DNA of 64,000 nt. Origin: Adiantum capillus-veneris (Eukaryota; Streptophyta; Polypodiopsida; Polypodiales; Pteridaceae). The position numbers and the translations under genes are program-made. Below are positions 9,701 to 20,559 of the stretch, one piece after another; the stretch's first letter is position 1; each line of letters opens with the position of its first letter. The DNA is taken from NCBI GenBank assembly GCA_014529385.2, contig CM043967.1:82282278-82346277 (forward strand). Direction: 5' to 3'. Under the pieces are notes generated by a model. It did no database searches. It was given only the letters and a program-made list of their open reading frames with translations, and had not been told where the DNA came from.

Positions 9701-11813
9701 CTTAGATTATTGTGTCAGATTGTATCACATCAGTTGTATTTTGTAGTTTTATGGGTATTTTTTTCATGGATATCATTGTATATTCGTAGGGTTTTCACCC
9801 ATAACCTTCTTGTATTTTGGTGATTGCCAAATTGTCATGTAATGCAATAGGGCAAATCTTAAATTAGAGAGAGAGAGAGAAAAGACGACAGGGGAGCCAC
9901 CTCCACATGGTGGCCCTAGAAGAAGTGGCCCTACCAACTAACTAAGAGCTCCCCACCCTAAGAAACTTCCGTACTTCTGAGTGCGATGGTTGCTTAGGGT
10001 GTCCCTCTCTTCTTCCTCCCCTCCTTTTGGTACTGCATGTTACTCATCATGCCTGTGGTGCTTTTTTTATTCCTTGTTGTCTTTTTTATTTTGACGTAGG
10101 TCTTTATTTTCTTGCTTTGGTTTTTGATGCATGTTTTGTTTGCTTTTGTTTTTTGTTTTGTGTGTGGTGTTTGGTGGATTGTGTGTGTCCGATTGCATTG
10201 CTTGCTTCCTTGTGTTGGGTGGGTGTGTTGCTTGATTGTTTGTGGTTGCTTGTGTGTGTTCGTTGTGTTTCTCCTATTTTGGAGTTTCTTACAGGTGCTT
10301 GGAGGGGTTGGGATTTGGTGGGTGGAATTTATCCTCTCTACAACTTTTGTCTTTGACATCATTCCTTTCTTTTGTAGATTGTAACAGCCATAGCTTTGGA
10401 TTGCTCCCAGAGATGGAAAGAGTCAACCTTCACCACCTTCAGTTTATTCATGATTTTCAGAGAGGTTTTGTTCTTCATGGTGGATATGGTGATCTTATGG
10501 TTGGCTCCATCAGTCATCTCGGGAAGATTTCGAGCATGAAGACCTACTTCAGTTTCCCTTTTGCTGATATTTTTCCCTCCCTGTGAGTGTGGTTTTTTCC
10601 CTTAGCTTTGTATTCCTTGGATATCTAGAGGGGTTTCTTCATCACTGTTTATCTTGTCATGTAATGTGTAACATTTAATGGTCTAGTAAATTGTGTGCAG
10701 CGGAAAATAACATAGACATAGTAAGCATTTTATTAAGAATAGATTCCTAATGAGCATAGCAAGATTTCTTGGATGGAGAGAGCAACAAAAGCATAACACC
10801 TAGTTAGATAGGCATGAACAATACTTCAAAAAGAGAGAGAAATTAAGCTATTGACAATAGTTGAGGAACGGATTTACATGGAGCCGGGTCCCCTTAGAGG
10901 AGACATTTTACAATACAAAACTTTGTGCTCCTTCAATAACTTGCTAGTGCAACGAATATGGAAGCTTCAAGCACCAAGCTCACACTTGAAAACACATCAT
11001 TAATTCCCTCACGATCTCAGACCCAAGACCTCACACACCTTCGAAGATAGTGAGAGCTAGCGGGGTATGAGAGTAGATCGAGAGGAAGGAGTATTCTTAG
11101 GAGAAAGAAGTATTTCTCCTCACATAATCACTCATAATAGCTTAGCATAGCTTAGTAACTAGCATGGTAGAGGAGATGAGAATGCATTAAAGCTTGGCTC
11201 TTGGTTGAATTTGCATCACAAGCCAAGAGTTGTTGGTGTAGGCCTCCCTTTTCAAAACTTGGAGAAGATGATAAGCTTTCCATTAAATCTTGGAGAATGA
11301 GATAGTCTTCTTTACTTAACACATGAGATTGTGTGAGTGTGTGTGTGTGATAATTCCTTGCAAAAATCAGCCCCCTCTCTTCTTTGTCAACCCCCCTTGC
11401 AGTTTGCTCATTATGGAATCCTATTGGCCCCTGCTAAGCTTAGCCCATGACAATTAAGAAGCGTAAGTGATAGCCTTGTGACATGACGTGTCCTCCTTTC
11501 CCCTTTTGTGAGACCTTTAGGTATTGAAATAACTCAATTAATCTCTCATTGGACCTCTTGGTCTTCTTGCGAATAGGATTCAGGCAAGCCATTGGGCTAT
11601 TGAATGCTCATTGGACCCCTTTGTAGACTGTCCAATAGTCTTCTAGAGAGATTAATTTCCATTAGTTCTTTTATTAAGTGTTTTTAAATGAATTCAATGG
11701 AATGTACTCTAGCCTAATTCTCATTGGTCAACCTCTATGGCCATCCAATAGGACTTGAATGCACATTTGCTGACATGTGTCCACTCTGCCCCTTGTGTAA
11801 AGGGAGCTTGAAG

Positions 11814-11847
<34 letters not shown>

Positions 11848-11893
11848 CTCTCTCATACCCAACAAGAATGGCTTGGCCCCTCCTATCTAGGGA

Positions 11894-11921
11894 TATGTGA
11901 AGACTTTATGGTCTTCACATA
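11894..11921. other. Perfect hairpin, 11-bp arms
   Basis: TATGTGAAGAC and GTCTTCACATA flank a 6-base loop. It sits 34 bases left of the copia insertion site. It could act as an RNA hairpin or be a relic of a small transposon end; nothing decides between these. Confidence 0.7.
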
Positions 11922-11955
11922 AGCATCCAATTCTATTAATCTTGACCATTTGGAC

Positions 11956-12147
11956 TGAAGGAGTACGAGCGGAAGTGCGACGCGAGAGAGAGTGCGAGAA
12001 GAAGAGCACGACGATATGGTGAACTCGCTCTACTATAATGTGTAGAGCATAGTGAGTTCTTATTAGGTTTTTACAAAAGAATATGTGTACATACCTGGCG
12101 GCCCGCCCACTTACCTGGGCGACCACATTGGGATTCATACCCCAACA
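11956..12147 (-). repeat. Copia 3' LTR
   Basis: 192 bp, TG...CA-type ends, matching 17,157-17,348 with about four differences. It adjoins the polypurine tract on the inner side and TGGAC on the outer side. Confidence 0.93.
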
Positions 12148-12160
12148 ACCTCCCACTTAA
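12148..12160 (-). other. Copia polypurine tract
   Basis: The minus strand reads TTAAGTGGGAGGT immediately before the 3' LTR start TGTTGGGG. Confidence 0.8.
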
Positions 12161-12247
12161 AGTCCAATGTGGTACTTTAAGTGTGAGAGAAGCTACTATA
12201 CAAGCTAATATACAAGAGATGTAGAGAAGTGATGTACTACCCTACAC

Positions 12248-13771
12248 CTAACTGCTTGCGAAAATGCGCAAAGCTCTCTGAGGGAAGTCCTTTTGTAAGT
12301 AGATCAGCAGGATTTTCTGTGGTGTGAACTTTGACAAGCTGAAGTTGCTTATCCTCGAGCATTTCCCTGATGAATGATACTTCACATTCACATGCTTTGT
12401 CTTTGAGTGATAAACTGGATTGCGAGCCAATTGTATAGCACTTTGACTATCACAATATAACACAGGCATCTCTTCTTTGATTCCCAAGTCTGTTACTAGT
12501 CGATTAAGACAAATTGATTCTTTGCATGCCTCTGATGCTGCAACATATTCAGCCTCTATAGTAGACTGAGTAACACAATCTTGTAATCTAGAACGCCATG
12601 ATACTGCTCCACCAGCCATTGTAAAGACATACCCTGACGTAGACCTTCGGTTGTCTAAGTCACCTGCATAATTTGAGTCTGTAAAACCCTTTACACTTAG
12701 CTCCTGACTCCCATAGCATATACGCATACTCTTTGTAGCTTTAAGGTATCTCAATATTCCTTTCACTGCCTCCCAATGTTTCTTGCCTGTGTTTGACATG
12801 TATCGACTTACTATTCCCACTGCAAAGGCAATTTCTGGGCGAGTAGCAATCATTGCATACATCAAACTACCCACTGCATACGCATATGGAATCTTATCCA
12901 TTTCAGCATGTTCTTCCTCATACACAGGACAATCTTGTTTGCTAAGTTTCACATATGGTGGCAATGGAACACTCAGTGCCTTTCCCTTCTCCATATTGAT
13001 ACGTTGCAAAACCTTGTCAATATACTCTGTTTGAGATAACCAAATCAACTTCTTTGATCTGTCTCTCTCAATGCGCATACCAAGTATATGACTTGCCTCA
13101 CCCATGTCTTTCATGTCAAACGATTTTGCCATCTTTGACTTCAAAACTGAAATTTCTTCCAAGTGCTTGCCAACAATCATCATGTCATCGACAGACAAAA
13201 TAAGGATCAGCCAACTGCTATCCTTAGCCTTCTTTGTATATAGACAGTGATTGAACTCACTACGTTTGTAGCCTTGAGAAAGCATAAACTTGTGGAATTT
13301 ATGGTACCATGCCCTCGGTGATTGTTTTAAGCCATAAAGACTCTTTAACAATTGGCATACCCAATCTTCCTTGCCTTTCTCAACAAACCCTTCTGGCTGC
13401 TGCATGTAAATTTCCACATCTAAATCACCATGCAAGAACATTGTCTTGACATCCATTTGGTGCAACACCAAATCTAATATGGCAACCAATGCAAGAAAGC
13501 ATCTTAATGTAGTCATCTTGACCACCGGAGAGAAGACTTCATCAAAGTCAATGCCTTGTTCTTGCTTAAAGCCCTTGGCAACAAGCCTTGCTTTGTACTT
13601 TGGCTGACTATCATGAGCGGTGATCTTATACCTGTAAACCCATTTACAAGGTAGAGCCTTTTTGCCCTGTGGTAATTTAACTAGCTTCCATGTCTTGTTT
13701 TTATGAAGAGATGTCACATGGCCAATTGCGAATTCCCGGAGTCCTTCATTTGCACTGCTTCCTTGTAACAT
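12248..13771 (-). CDS. Copia reverse transcriptase and RNase H (broken)
   Basis: A 507-codon minus-strand frame. It contains the RVT_2 core (KWVYRYKI, KARLVAKGFKQEQGIDFDEVFSPV, LHQMDVKTMFLHGDL, QPEGFVEKGK, KSLYGLKQSPRAWY) and RNase H motifs (GFTDSNYAGDLDNRRSTSGY, IEAEYVAASEACKE, LYCDSQSAIQLARNPVYH). The polymerase box reads SVDD where copia elements have YVDD, a change likely to harm activity. Near 12,375 a single-base frameshift replaces the usual C-terminus. The 5' end overlaps the integrase frame in another frame, which is a further break. Role in the family: copying of element RNA into DNA in virus-like particles. Confidence 0.93.
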   Translation of the reverse strand: MLQGSSANEGLREFAIGHVTSLHKNKTWKLVKLPQGKKALPCKWVYRYKITAHDSQPKYKARLVAKGFKQEQGIDFDEVFSPVVKMTTLRCFLALVAILDLVLHQMDVKTMFLHGDLDVEIYMQQPEGFVEKGKEDWVCQLLKSLYGLKQSPRAWYHKFHKFMLSQGYKRSEFNHCLYTKKAKDSSWLILILSVDDMMIVGKHLEEISVLKSKMAKSFDMKDMGEASHILGMRIERDRSKKLIWLSQTEYIDKVLQRINMEKGKALSVPLPPYVKLSKQDCPVYEEEHAEMDKIPYAYAVGSLMYAMIATRPEIAFAVGIVSRYMSNTGKKHWEAVKGILRYLKATKSMRICYGSQELSVKGFTDSNYAGDLDNRRSTSGYVFTMAGGAVSWRSRLQDCVTQSTIEAEYVAASEACKESICLNRLVTDLGIKEEMPVLYCDSQSAIQLARNPVYHSKTKHVNVKYHSSGKCSRISNFSLSKFTPQKILLIYLQKDFPQRALRIFASS

Positions 13772-14703
13772 GAAGGCTCATTGCAATCAGTCAACATGAC
13801 ATAGTTCATAGATGGAACCAACCTATCAGGAGGTCGCATGACACGTCCAGATCTATGCACAATGGGTGGCTCAGGCTCAGCCACAACCTGTGGTTCCACT
13901 CTATCCTGTCCTTGCTCCTCTTGAGCCCTGACATTTTTTCTTGCACGTGCAGGTCCATCTTCTTGGAAGACAACTCTTCTAATTTCCTCAACCTTCTCTG
14001 GTTTAGAATGATATTTGGATGCATTAAAGTGAACATCATTGCTGCGGACAACCTTTCTGGATTCGGGATCCCAAAGTCTGTACCCCGTCTCACCAGAATT
14101 ACCATAGCCTAGAAAGATGCACTTTCTACTCTTTGGCTCAAGTTTGTTCCTAAATTCCTTTGGAACGTGAGTATATGCCTCACAGCCAAAGACTTTGAGA
14201 TGCTTGTATGAGGGCACTTTGCCTGACCATACCATCTCTGGAACTGAATCCTTCTGCAAAACCTTGCTAGGAGATCTATTTACAAGATGAATAGCTATTG
14301 ATACAGCTTCAGCCCAAAACCCATTTGGCAGCTGTGCATTAGACAACATACTTCTGACCTTCTCTTGTATGGTCCTATTCATCCTCTCAGCAACACCATT
14401 TTGAGGAGGATTGTAAGGAGCAGTAAGTTCACGTTTTATACCTTTTGACTCACAAAAATCCTGAAAGGCCTTTGAAACATACTCTCCACCATTGTCAGTG
14501 CGTAAGCATTTAAGCTTCTTGCCACTCTGATTCTCCACAAGTGTCACAAACGTTTTGAAAACACTAAACGCTTCATCCTTGTTCTTGAGGAAGTAAACCC
14601 ACACTTTCCTTGAGTAATCATCTATAAATGTCATAAAGTAAGAAGCTCCCCCTAGAGATAGGTTAGGCATAGGTCCACACAAATCACTATGAACAAGTGC
14701 CAA
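13714..14703 (-). CDS. Copia integrase core and linker
   Basis: A 329-codon frame beginning just after a TAG at 14,704-14,706. It shows the integrase catalytic region: VHSDLCGPM (first Asp), LRTDNGGEYVSKAF (second Asp), and PQNGVAERMNRT with the Glu, then FWAEAV, VFGCEAY and KCIFLGY, the usual copia C-terminal landmarks. The catalytic Asp-Asp-Glu set appears intact. The frame runs out in a frameshift where it meets the reverse transcriptase frame. Confidence 0.93.
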   Translation of the reverse strand: MALVHSDLCGPMPNLSLGGASYFMTFIDDYSRKVWVYFLKNKDEAFSVFKTFVTLVENQSGKKLKCLRTDNGGEYVSKAFQDFCESKGIKRELTAPYNPPQNGVAERMNRTIQEKVRSMLSNAQLPNGFWAEAVSIAIHLVNRSPSKVLQKDSVPEMVWSGKVPSYKHLKVFGCEAYTHVPKEFRNKLEPKSRKCIFLGYGNSGETGYRLWDPESRKVVRSNDVHFNASKYHSKPEKVEEIRRVVFQEDGPARARKNVRAQEEQGQDRVEPQVVAEPEPPIVHRSGRVMRPPDRLVPSMNYVMLTDCNEPSCYKEAVQMKDSGNSQLAM

Positions 14704-15087
14704 CTATGTATCTCTTCTACTGGTTCTATGCTTATGTGGCTGTTGTGTTTGCTTACCATACAGACAATGTTCAGAGAATTCAAAATCATTAAATGAAAAG
14801 CCAGGCAAATAACTAGAACGAGACAAGATTTCCATTCCCTTCTTGGACATATGTCCTAACCGGCTATGCCACAAAGAAACGTTCGGCTGCTTGGTTACAT
14901 TGATTACATTTTTAGAGACATTTGATACATAAATCATGTAAAGTCCTCCAGACTTTACTCCATGTGCTACTATCATAGAACCCTTGGATATCTTCCACAT
15001 GTTCTGTCCAAAAGTGGTGACGTAGCCAGCATCATCAAGTAAACCTGTGCTGATCAAGCTCTTTGTAATTGCGGGAACATGTCTCAC
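14704..15087 (-). CDS. Copia protease tail and GAG-pre-integrase zinc region
   Basis: A 127-codon frame between two TAG stops (15,115-15,117 and 14,704-14,706). It contains the GAG_pre-integrase motif SLWHSRLGHMSKKGMEIL. The zinc-binding HHCC set appears damaged: where a C-x2-C pair is expected, EHCLYGK has only the first Cys. In the family this is the N-terminal zinc domain of integrase. Confidence 0.85.
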   Translation of the reverse strand: MRHVPAITKSLISTGLLDDAGYVTTFGQNMWKISKGSMIVAHGVKSGGLYMIYVSNVSKNVINVTKQPNVSLWHSRLGHMSKKGMEILSRSSYLPGFSFNDFEFSEHCLYGKQTQQPHKHRTSRRDT

Positions 15088-15114
15088 ATTCTTCAGCGTG
15101 AAAGAAGAGCCATT

Positions 15115-16206
15115 CTAAAACTTCAATTGAACATCTCCAACACCTAAGATCTCACATGTCTGCCCATTGCCTAGCCGAACATGATCTTTAGTGGTCACAT
15201 AAGAGGTAAACCACTCCTTGTTTGGAGACACATGAAGTGATGCCTCTGAGTCTATAATCCAGTCACTCAGTGCATTTCCATCAGATGCTGTAAGAAGAGC
15301 TGAGTCCATTGTATTCTTCAAGACGTAGATGTCTCCTGACACTAGACTGTCATCCTCTGCAACAGTGTTTGTCACATTTATTTCTTGAATCTTCACTGAG
15401 GACTTGTTCTTCTCACCATGGTCTTCAGCTTTCTCTTTGCCTTTTTCTGCTTTCCATTCTCTGTAGTCTCTTTTCATGTGACCCTTCTTGCCACAATGGT
15501 AGCATTCTATGTCACTCTTGCCTTTAGCACTGCGGGACTTGCTACGAGACTGATTCCTCTTTCCACCTTTGTACTTTTCTTTGGTCCTTCCCCTGACAAA
15601 TAAGGCTGTTCCTTTGCCTTTGTCCATTTTCTTTCTATTGGTTTCTTCAGTAAGCAGACTTCCTTCTACACCTGCTATGTTCAAACCATCTGGAGGTGCA
15701 GAATTACTCAAAGCTGTGCGAAAAGTGTCCCAACTTTCTGGCAATGTGATCAACAGGAACATAGCTCTAACAGGTTCATCAAACTTGACACCTTGAGCTA
15801 ACAACTGACTGTAGATTATGTTGAATTCATTCAGATGATTGGACATAGGTGTCCCTTCTTTCATCTTCAAGTCAACAAGCTTCTTAAGCCAGTATACCTG
15901 TGAAGCTGCACTCTGCTTCTCATAAAGATCACTCAGCTTTAACCATGCTTGATAAGCCGACATCTCGTCTGCTACATTGAAGTAAACGCTTTCTGACAAA
16001 GTCAGCATAATGGTAGAAAGTGCCAATTCATCCATTTCGCTCCATTCATCGTCGTCCATATCTTCTGGTTTTATCCCCTTGAGCTTTATAGGTTTTATCT
16101 GCTTCTTTTGTGCCAACACGTGCCAAATCTGCTTCTTCCACAATGGGAAATTAGTTCCATCCAGCTTCTTGATATTGTAAAGAGCAGTGTCCTGTGATCC
16201 AGCCAT
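15115..16206 (-). CDS. Copia gag and protease start
   Basis: A 363-codon frame beginning MAGSQDTALYNIKKLDGTNF, the usual start of plant copia gag. The UBN2-type capsid follows (YQAWLKLSDLYEKQSAASQ, LKMKEGTPMSNHLNEFN). The zinc knuckle reads CYHCGKKGHMKRDY, with Tyr in place of the last Cys. The protease motif reads WIIDSEASLH, with Glu replacing the Gly of the usual DSGAS. The frame ends at a TAG. These changes argue that gag and protease of this copy no longer work. Confidence 0.93.
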   Translation of the reverse strand: MAGSQDTALYNIKKLDGTNFPLWKKQIWHVLAQKKQIKPIKLKGIKPEDMDDDEWSEMDELALSTIMLTLSESVYFNVADEMSAYQAWLKLSDLYEKQSAASQVYWLKKLVDLKMKEGTPMSNHLNEFNIIYSQLLAQGVKFDEPVRAMFLLITLPESWDTFRTALSNSAPPDGLNIAGVEGSLLTEETNRKKMDKGKGTALFVRGRTKEKYKGGKRNQSRSKSRSAKGKSDIECYHCGKKGHMKRDYREWKAEKGKEKAEDHGEKNKSSVKIQEINVTNTVAEDDSLVSGDIYVLKNTMDSALLTASDGNALSDWIIDSEASLHVSPNKEWFTSYVTTKDHVRLGNGQTCEILGVGDVQLKF

Positions 16207-17140
16207 AGCTACGCTTCATAGTGGTTTACTTTCCTGGGAAAAATTCGACAGAGTCTCCTTTGTAAAATGGCTCTAGTGTACTAAAAAAACAGCTCAAAAA
16301 ACCACTGTCTCTCTAACACTGTAAGCTGTGGGTAAACCTGTCCTGCACATGTACTGTCTCTGACTGTCCTATCACTGTCCTGTAAGAATAGACTGCGACA
16401 ATGCCTCAACAGCAATAAATCAAAGATGCAATCCCAACTGTCTAACTCACAGTCAATACATCCTAGCTGCCTATCTAAGGGTGCTCGAGGGATCGCTCCA
16501 AGACATGTATCACCAAAAGGATCTCAACATTCGAGAATCCCCCAGCTCAATAAAACCTCACTCGACCCTCAACAAAGGTTGCAGTAAATCTGACAGTACA
16601 TAGACTTCCCACAAAGTCATACATCCACAAATTTCCCACTGTATGTTGTAACCGCTGCGGCGGTTGTTTGCTGCGTGACTCACAGCCAGCAAACCCTCAA
16701 CAGACATACATCATCTCTGACAATACATCCCATGTGGAAGTACCTGCAATGTCAGGATGAAATTTGGAATATCAAGTAGCAAACATAAGCTACCTGATGA
16801 ACTAGTTAATGTCGCCTACAGACTGTGTGTAGATGCGCCCGTGTCGTATGTGACCCGCCTCCAAGAATTGTGAGCCGTCCTTCGATATGTCGTAGGCCGA
16901 AAACCCCAAATTTGCAGAGTTGGATCTGCACCCGTCGAGACCACGTAGTCCAAAAATGTCCTGCGCAGACCTTTGTCGAAGTTGAACGGTGGCCGAGATG
17001 ACCTCAGAATGAAATTCTGACAACACCAAGCCCTTCGGGCTTGCCCACGAGATTTGGGGCCGTGTCTTCGCCTGTCGAATTTCACTCCAATCTGAGTTGG
17101 TGACTCTAGCCTCCTGCAGTGCTTCCCCGAGCCTCAATCT

Positions 17141-17154
17141 GAGCTCTGATACGA
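17141..17154 (-). other. Copia primer-binding site
   Basis: The minus strand reads ACTCGTATCAGAGCTC just inside the 5' LTR. This is a variant of the plant initiator tRNA-Met site TGGTATCAGAGC. The leader between it and gag holds no gene. Confidence 0.8.
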
Positions 17155-17156
17155 GT

Positions 17157-17348
17157 TGAAGGAGTACGAGCGGAAGTGCGACGCGAGAGAGAGTGCGAGA
17201 AGAAGAGCATGACGATATGGTGAACTCGCTCTACTATAATGTGTAGAGCATAGTGAGTTCTTATTAGGTTTTTACAAAAGAATATGTGTACATACCTGGC
17301 GGCCCGCCCACTTACCTGGGGGACCACATTGGGCTTTATACCCCAACA
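17157..17348 (-). repeat. Copia 5' LTR
   Basis: 192 bp, partner of 11,956-12,147. Flanked outside by TGGAC and inside by the primer-binding site. Confidence 0.93.
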
Positions 17349-17639
17349 TGGACTTTACCTTTGAATTTTTGAACCTTAGCATTTTGGAAGTCTTAATGGA
17401 CTAAACCCTAAGTTCTTTGAAGCACATTGATGCACATTGCCCTTTTGTAGATGGTCCCTCTTTGGATCCCTATTTTCCCTCCTTTGGATCCCTACTAGGA
17501 CCAATCTGCTAGCCTTACCAGTATTCTATCTTTTTCTCCCCTGGTACTTTCCCATATTAAATGACCAGTTTAACAAGAGAAAATCATTTAGGAGAATTAG
17601 TAGGTTCTTGAGGTGGCTCTCCTTTGTAAGGCTTTAGTA

Positions 17640-18540
17640 GGCTCACATGGAAAGAATTGTGTATGAGCCAATGACTGGGAAACTTGAGTTGATAGACCAT
17701 CTCATTGATTGGTCTAAGAATCTAGAAGGGACCATAGTACCTTTATGTTAACTTAGCATAGTACTTTTTGTGTCCCGTAGGATTCTTTCCCGTTGTATGC
17801 CTTGAGCAAGCCTTGGGAAACTTGAGGAAGACCCAATCATTTTGGTTAAAGGCTTGAGATCTTATATGCTTATCAACATCAGCCTTTTGCCTTTGATGTG
17901 AGATAGAGATAGCATCCTTAATCTTTTGGAAATATTTTTGTAGGTCTCGGATATACTCATCTGTAGCAAAGATCTTCCCATGTACCTTAAGTAGTAGGGG
18001 ACTTTTGGATCTTCCCTATATTACCTCCAAAGGTGCTTTTTCAATGGAGGTATGTATAGTGCTATTGTAGGCATACTCTACTAACTGTAAGTACTTTTCC
18101 CATTGGGACCTTTGATCTACTTCCATTACATAGGCTTTTAGAAGATCAAGAATTGTTAGGTTAGCTATTTCACTTTGGCAATCCGTTTGCGGGTGATAGG
18201 CCGAAGAGAAGTTTAGCCTTGTCCCTAAATTCTCAAAGAGACCGTTCCAGAAATTATTGGTCATTCTAGTGTCTCTATCCAAAACTATGGACATTGGCAA
18301 CCCATGGTACTTGAAGATTTGTGAGATGAAGAAGGTATAAAATGGGCTTGTTTGTTGAACTTGTCTACTATCATCCATATTCCCATGGATAGACATAGAC
18401 AATCCAAAGATAAAATCCATGGCTATGCTCTCCCATGGTGAATTAGGGATTGGCAAAGTTTGAAGCAATCCAGGTTGCTTCCCTCTATCAAATTTCGTCT
18501 TTTGGCATACCACACACTTTTGAAGTATGAGTTGTTTGTG
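17640..18540 (-). pseudogene. Ty3/gypsy integrase fragment
   Basis: The piece 18,016-18,513 (165 codons) carries VCQKTKFDRGKQPGLLQTLP, then WESIAMDFIFGLSMS, GLPMSIVLDRDTR, SSAYHPQTDCQSE and WEKYLQLVEYAYNS, all chromovirus integrase landmarks. The stretch between the first and second catalytic Asp regions is shortened. The usual HPQTDGQTE is changed to HPQTDCQSE. Further remnants of the C-terminal part follow to about 17,640 with stops. No ends or LTRs are found for this fragment, which lies just beyond the copia insertion. Confidence 0.85.
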
Positions 18541-19172
18541 ACGAGGGAAAAAGGCACAATGCCTTGAGTGTGTTGATGAATCATGCTAAAATGCATAGGC
18601 TAAGGGATCCTTTTATAGAAATGAAAGTCAAATGCCTTTCCTGAATATAGGAATTATGGGCAAAAAATACTTAAATGTTTTTTAGCCTAAATATCAAATA
18701 TGCTCTAACTGCTTGTCCAAACTTAGAATCAAGTTCCAAAACTTGCATATAAATGCACATGCTACGTAGCTTACTTGGAGATTATCCATTATGGTGTACG
18801 ACAATGTCAAGAAAACCCTAAAAATGCATATGCGTGAAACCGGCTTGCCACATGGCTAGGCAGTAAATCAATCAAAATCAGCTCACAAAACTGATACCCG
18901 TAACCCGCAAGCAAGTAGAACTGAAGTTTTAAAAAGACAACTGCAAAAGAGATACGAGAAGGTGTAGTTCCTTCTCCAGAGGTATTGACCCTCAAGATGA
19001 GTACCCCCAAACGATATTTCTTTTCCTTAATTTGCGAATAGTACAACTCCAGAGTGCTCGGCTATCTTTCCGGCTCACACAAGCTCTCATGTACACGATC
19101 TTGTCCTTAGACAGGATCCCCAAGTTAGGCACGTAGGTCGTGTAATTATACCTCTTCACCCAACCCCAAAGT
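18541..19172. other. No gene seen
   Basis: AT-rich sequence with only short spurious frames; no repeat structure or known motif noted. Confidence 0.6.
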
Positions 19173-19442
19173 TAGAGAAACCCCTCCCCGGAGGTCTATG
19201 CACAAAATATACAGTTTACCGTGACCTTTACACAATTCTCAATGTACATCAGAGTTTCGAAATCATTTGCATAGGAAAGGAGCTCTTTGTGCTCGTCTAA
19301 GCATAGAGTTTATGCCAAGAGCCAGACAGTATTCAGAGGCACCTAGCGACTAGTGCTACCTCTGAATGGGTGTTATGAATGAAAGCGTACTAGAGAAAAA
19401 TATAACGTTCTGGAGGGTGAATATATTTGTTTACCACGTTGC

Positions 19443-19511
<69 letters not shown>

Positions 19512-20103
19512 AGTGGAGGGTGAAATAGAGTGCACAGAGATGTGAGAGAATGACAACAAAGAATCATTAAATGCCCCATCTAAATGAAACAAGCAACCAT
19601 GTATTAATGCAATGACAAAATTTGGGTATACCATAACATCAAAAAGTTTATGACAAAAGAACTAGCAAAGCATTGGACCCTGTGTAGGGATCGACCGGTC
19701 CACACATCCACATCCGCTCTAATGGACAAAGAGAATTTCACTTTCTCCGGAGAAAACTAGAACACCTTCAACCTACCTGAGCCAGACATAAGCTGAGGCC
19801 ACTTCGCCTCCCTCCATAAACCTGAGCTCTGAAAGGATCCCAAGTACCAGTAGGTGGTAGGGTATCAACACCAACAATACCAGTTTAGGCTACATGCCTC
19901 TTTGATGCCCAAAACCGGGTGTTTAGGCAAAGCCAAGGCAAAATCCCCGACACATTAGCCGTGTAGGTCATTCAATCCCCGATTCACTAATTGTGTAGAT
20001 GAATCTAACAAAAAGAAGAAGACCTAGGCAACACCCCCGATCCAGCAAAGCTCCAGGTCAATGACCCTTTAGTCCAAGTCTAAGCGATGTAGGTGATCCT
20101 AGT
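19173..20103 (-). repeat. LTR-like dispersed repeat, copy 1
   Basis: This block matches 61,220-62,075 over nearly its whole length in the same orientation. Shared words include GGTCTATGCACAAAATATAC, CATCCACATCCGCTCT, CAACCTACCTGAGCCAGACA and CAATGACCCTTTAGTC. The other copy adjoins a tRNA-Met-like primer site, so the repeat is probably an LTR. This copy, without an adjacent body, would be a solo LTR. It contains a GA microsatellite at 19,447-19,508 that is longer than in the second copy. Confidence 0.8.
19447..19508. repeat. (AG)n microsatellite
   Basis: Uninterrupted AG run inside the LTR-like repeat. Confidence 0.95.
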
Positions 20104-20559
20104 CTTGTAGCGACGCTGCCTTGAGGAACAAAACACGTGAGTCAAATTACAATAGCATTTTTCATAATATTTCCAAGGGGTTAGAATGTATAGGATATCT
20201 ACCCTTACACATCCACCATATATCATCTAGATCACTTCATGCTCCAATCCCAAAACCATAAACCATAATCCAATCACAGCACACGAGTGAGCACTCCACC
20301 CAGTGAGGCACAACCAATCATGAATAACCACTTAGAACATAGCATGGCTGCAAAAATTTCAACAGCATTTTGACAGCCTAACCATATCCAAAAAAAAAAC
20401 CATGAGTTACACCAGCCTCCACCATAAAATCATAACCATAATCCATGAGGAAATCTTAGCCCTTAACCACAAATCATAATCACATTGACCCAACTCCCAC
20501 TCTTGGAGTTTAACATATCCCTTGCACTCAATCAAAGTCCACACACATATGACTCTTAA

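Larger units (their letters stand above)
11956..17348 (-). mobile_element. Complete Ty1/copia LTR retrotransposon
   Basis: Two 192-bp LTRs (11,956-12,147 and 17,157-17,348) start TGAAGGAG and end CCCCAACA. They differ at about four positions, so the insertion is fairly young. The five bases TGGAC stand on both sides (11,951-11,955 and 17,349-17,353) as a perfect target duplication. Reading on the minus strand, the order is 5' LTR, primer site, gag, protease, integrase, reverse transcriptase/RNase H, polypurine tract, 3' LTR, as in copia elements. The polyprotein is interrupted by two TAG stops and at least two frameshifts and carries changed active-site residues, so this copy is not autonomous. 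Confidence 0.95.

Noticed and set aside
10027-10586. Overlapping frames rich in Cys, Phe and Val
   Set aside because: They come from a T/G-rich tract; no start context or domain, and the opposite strand is equally open.
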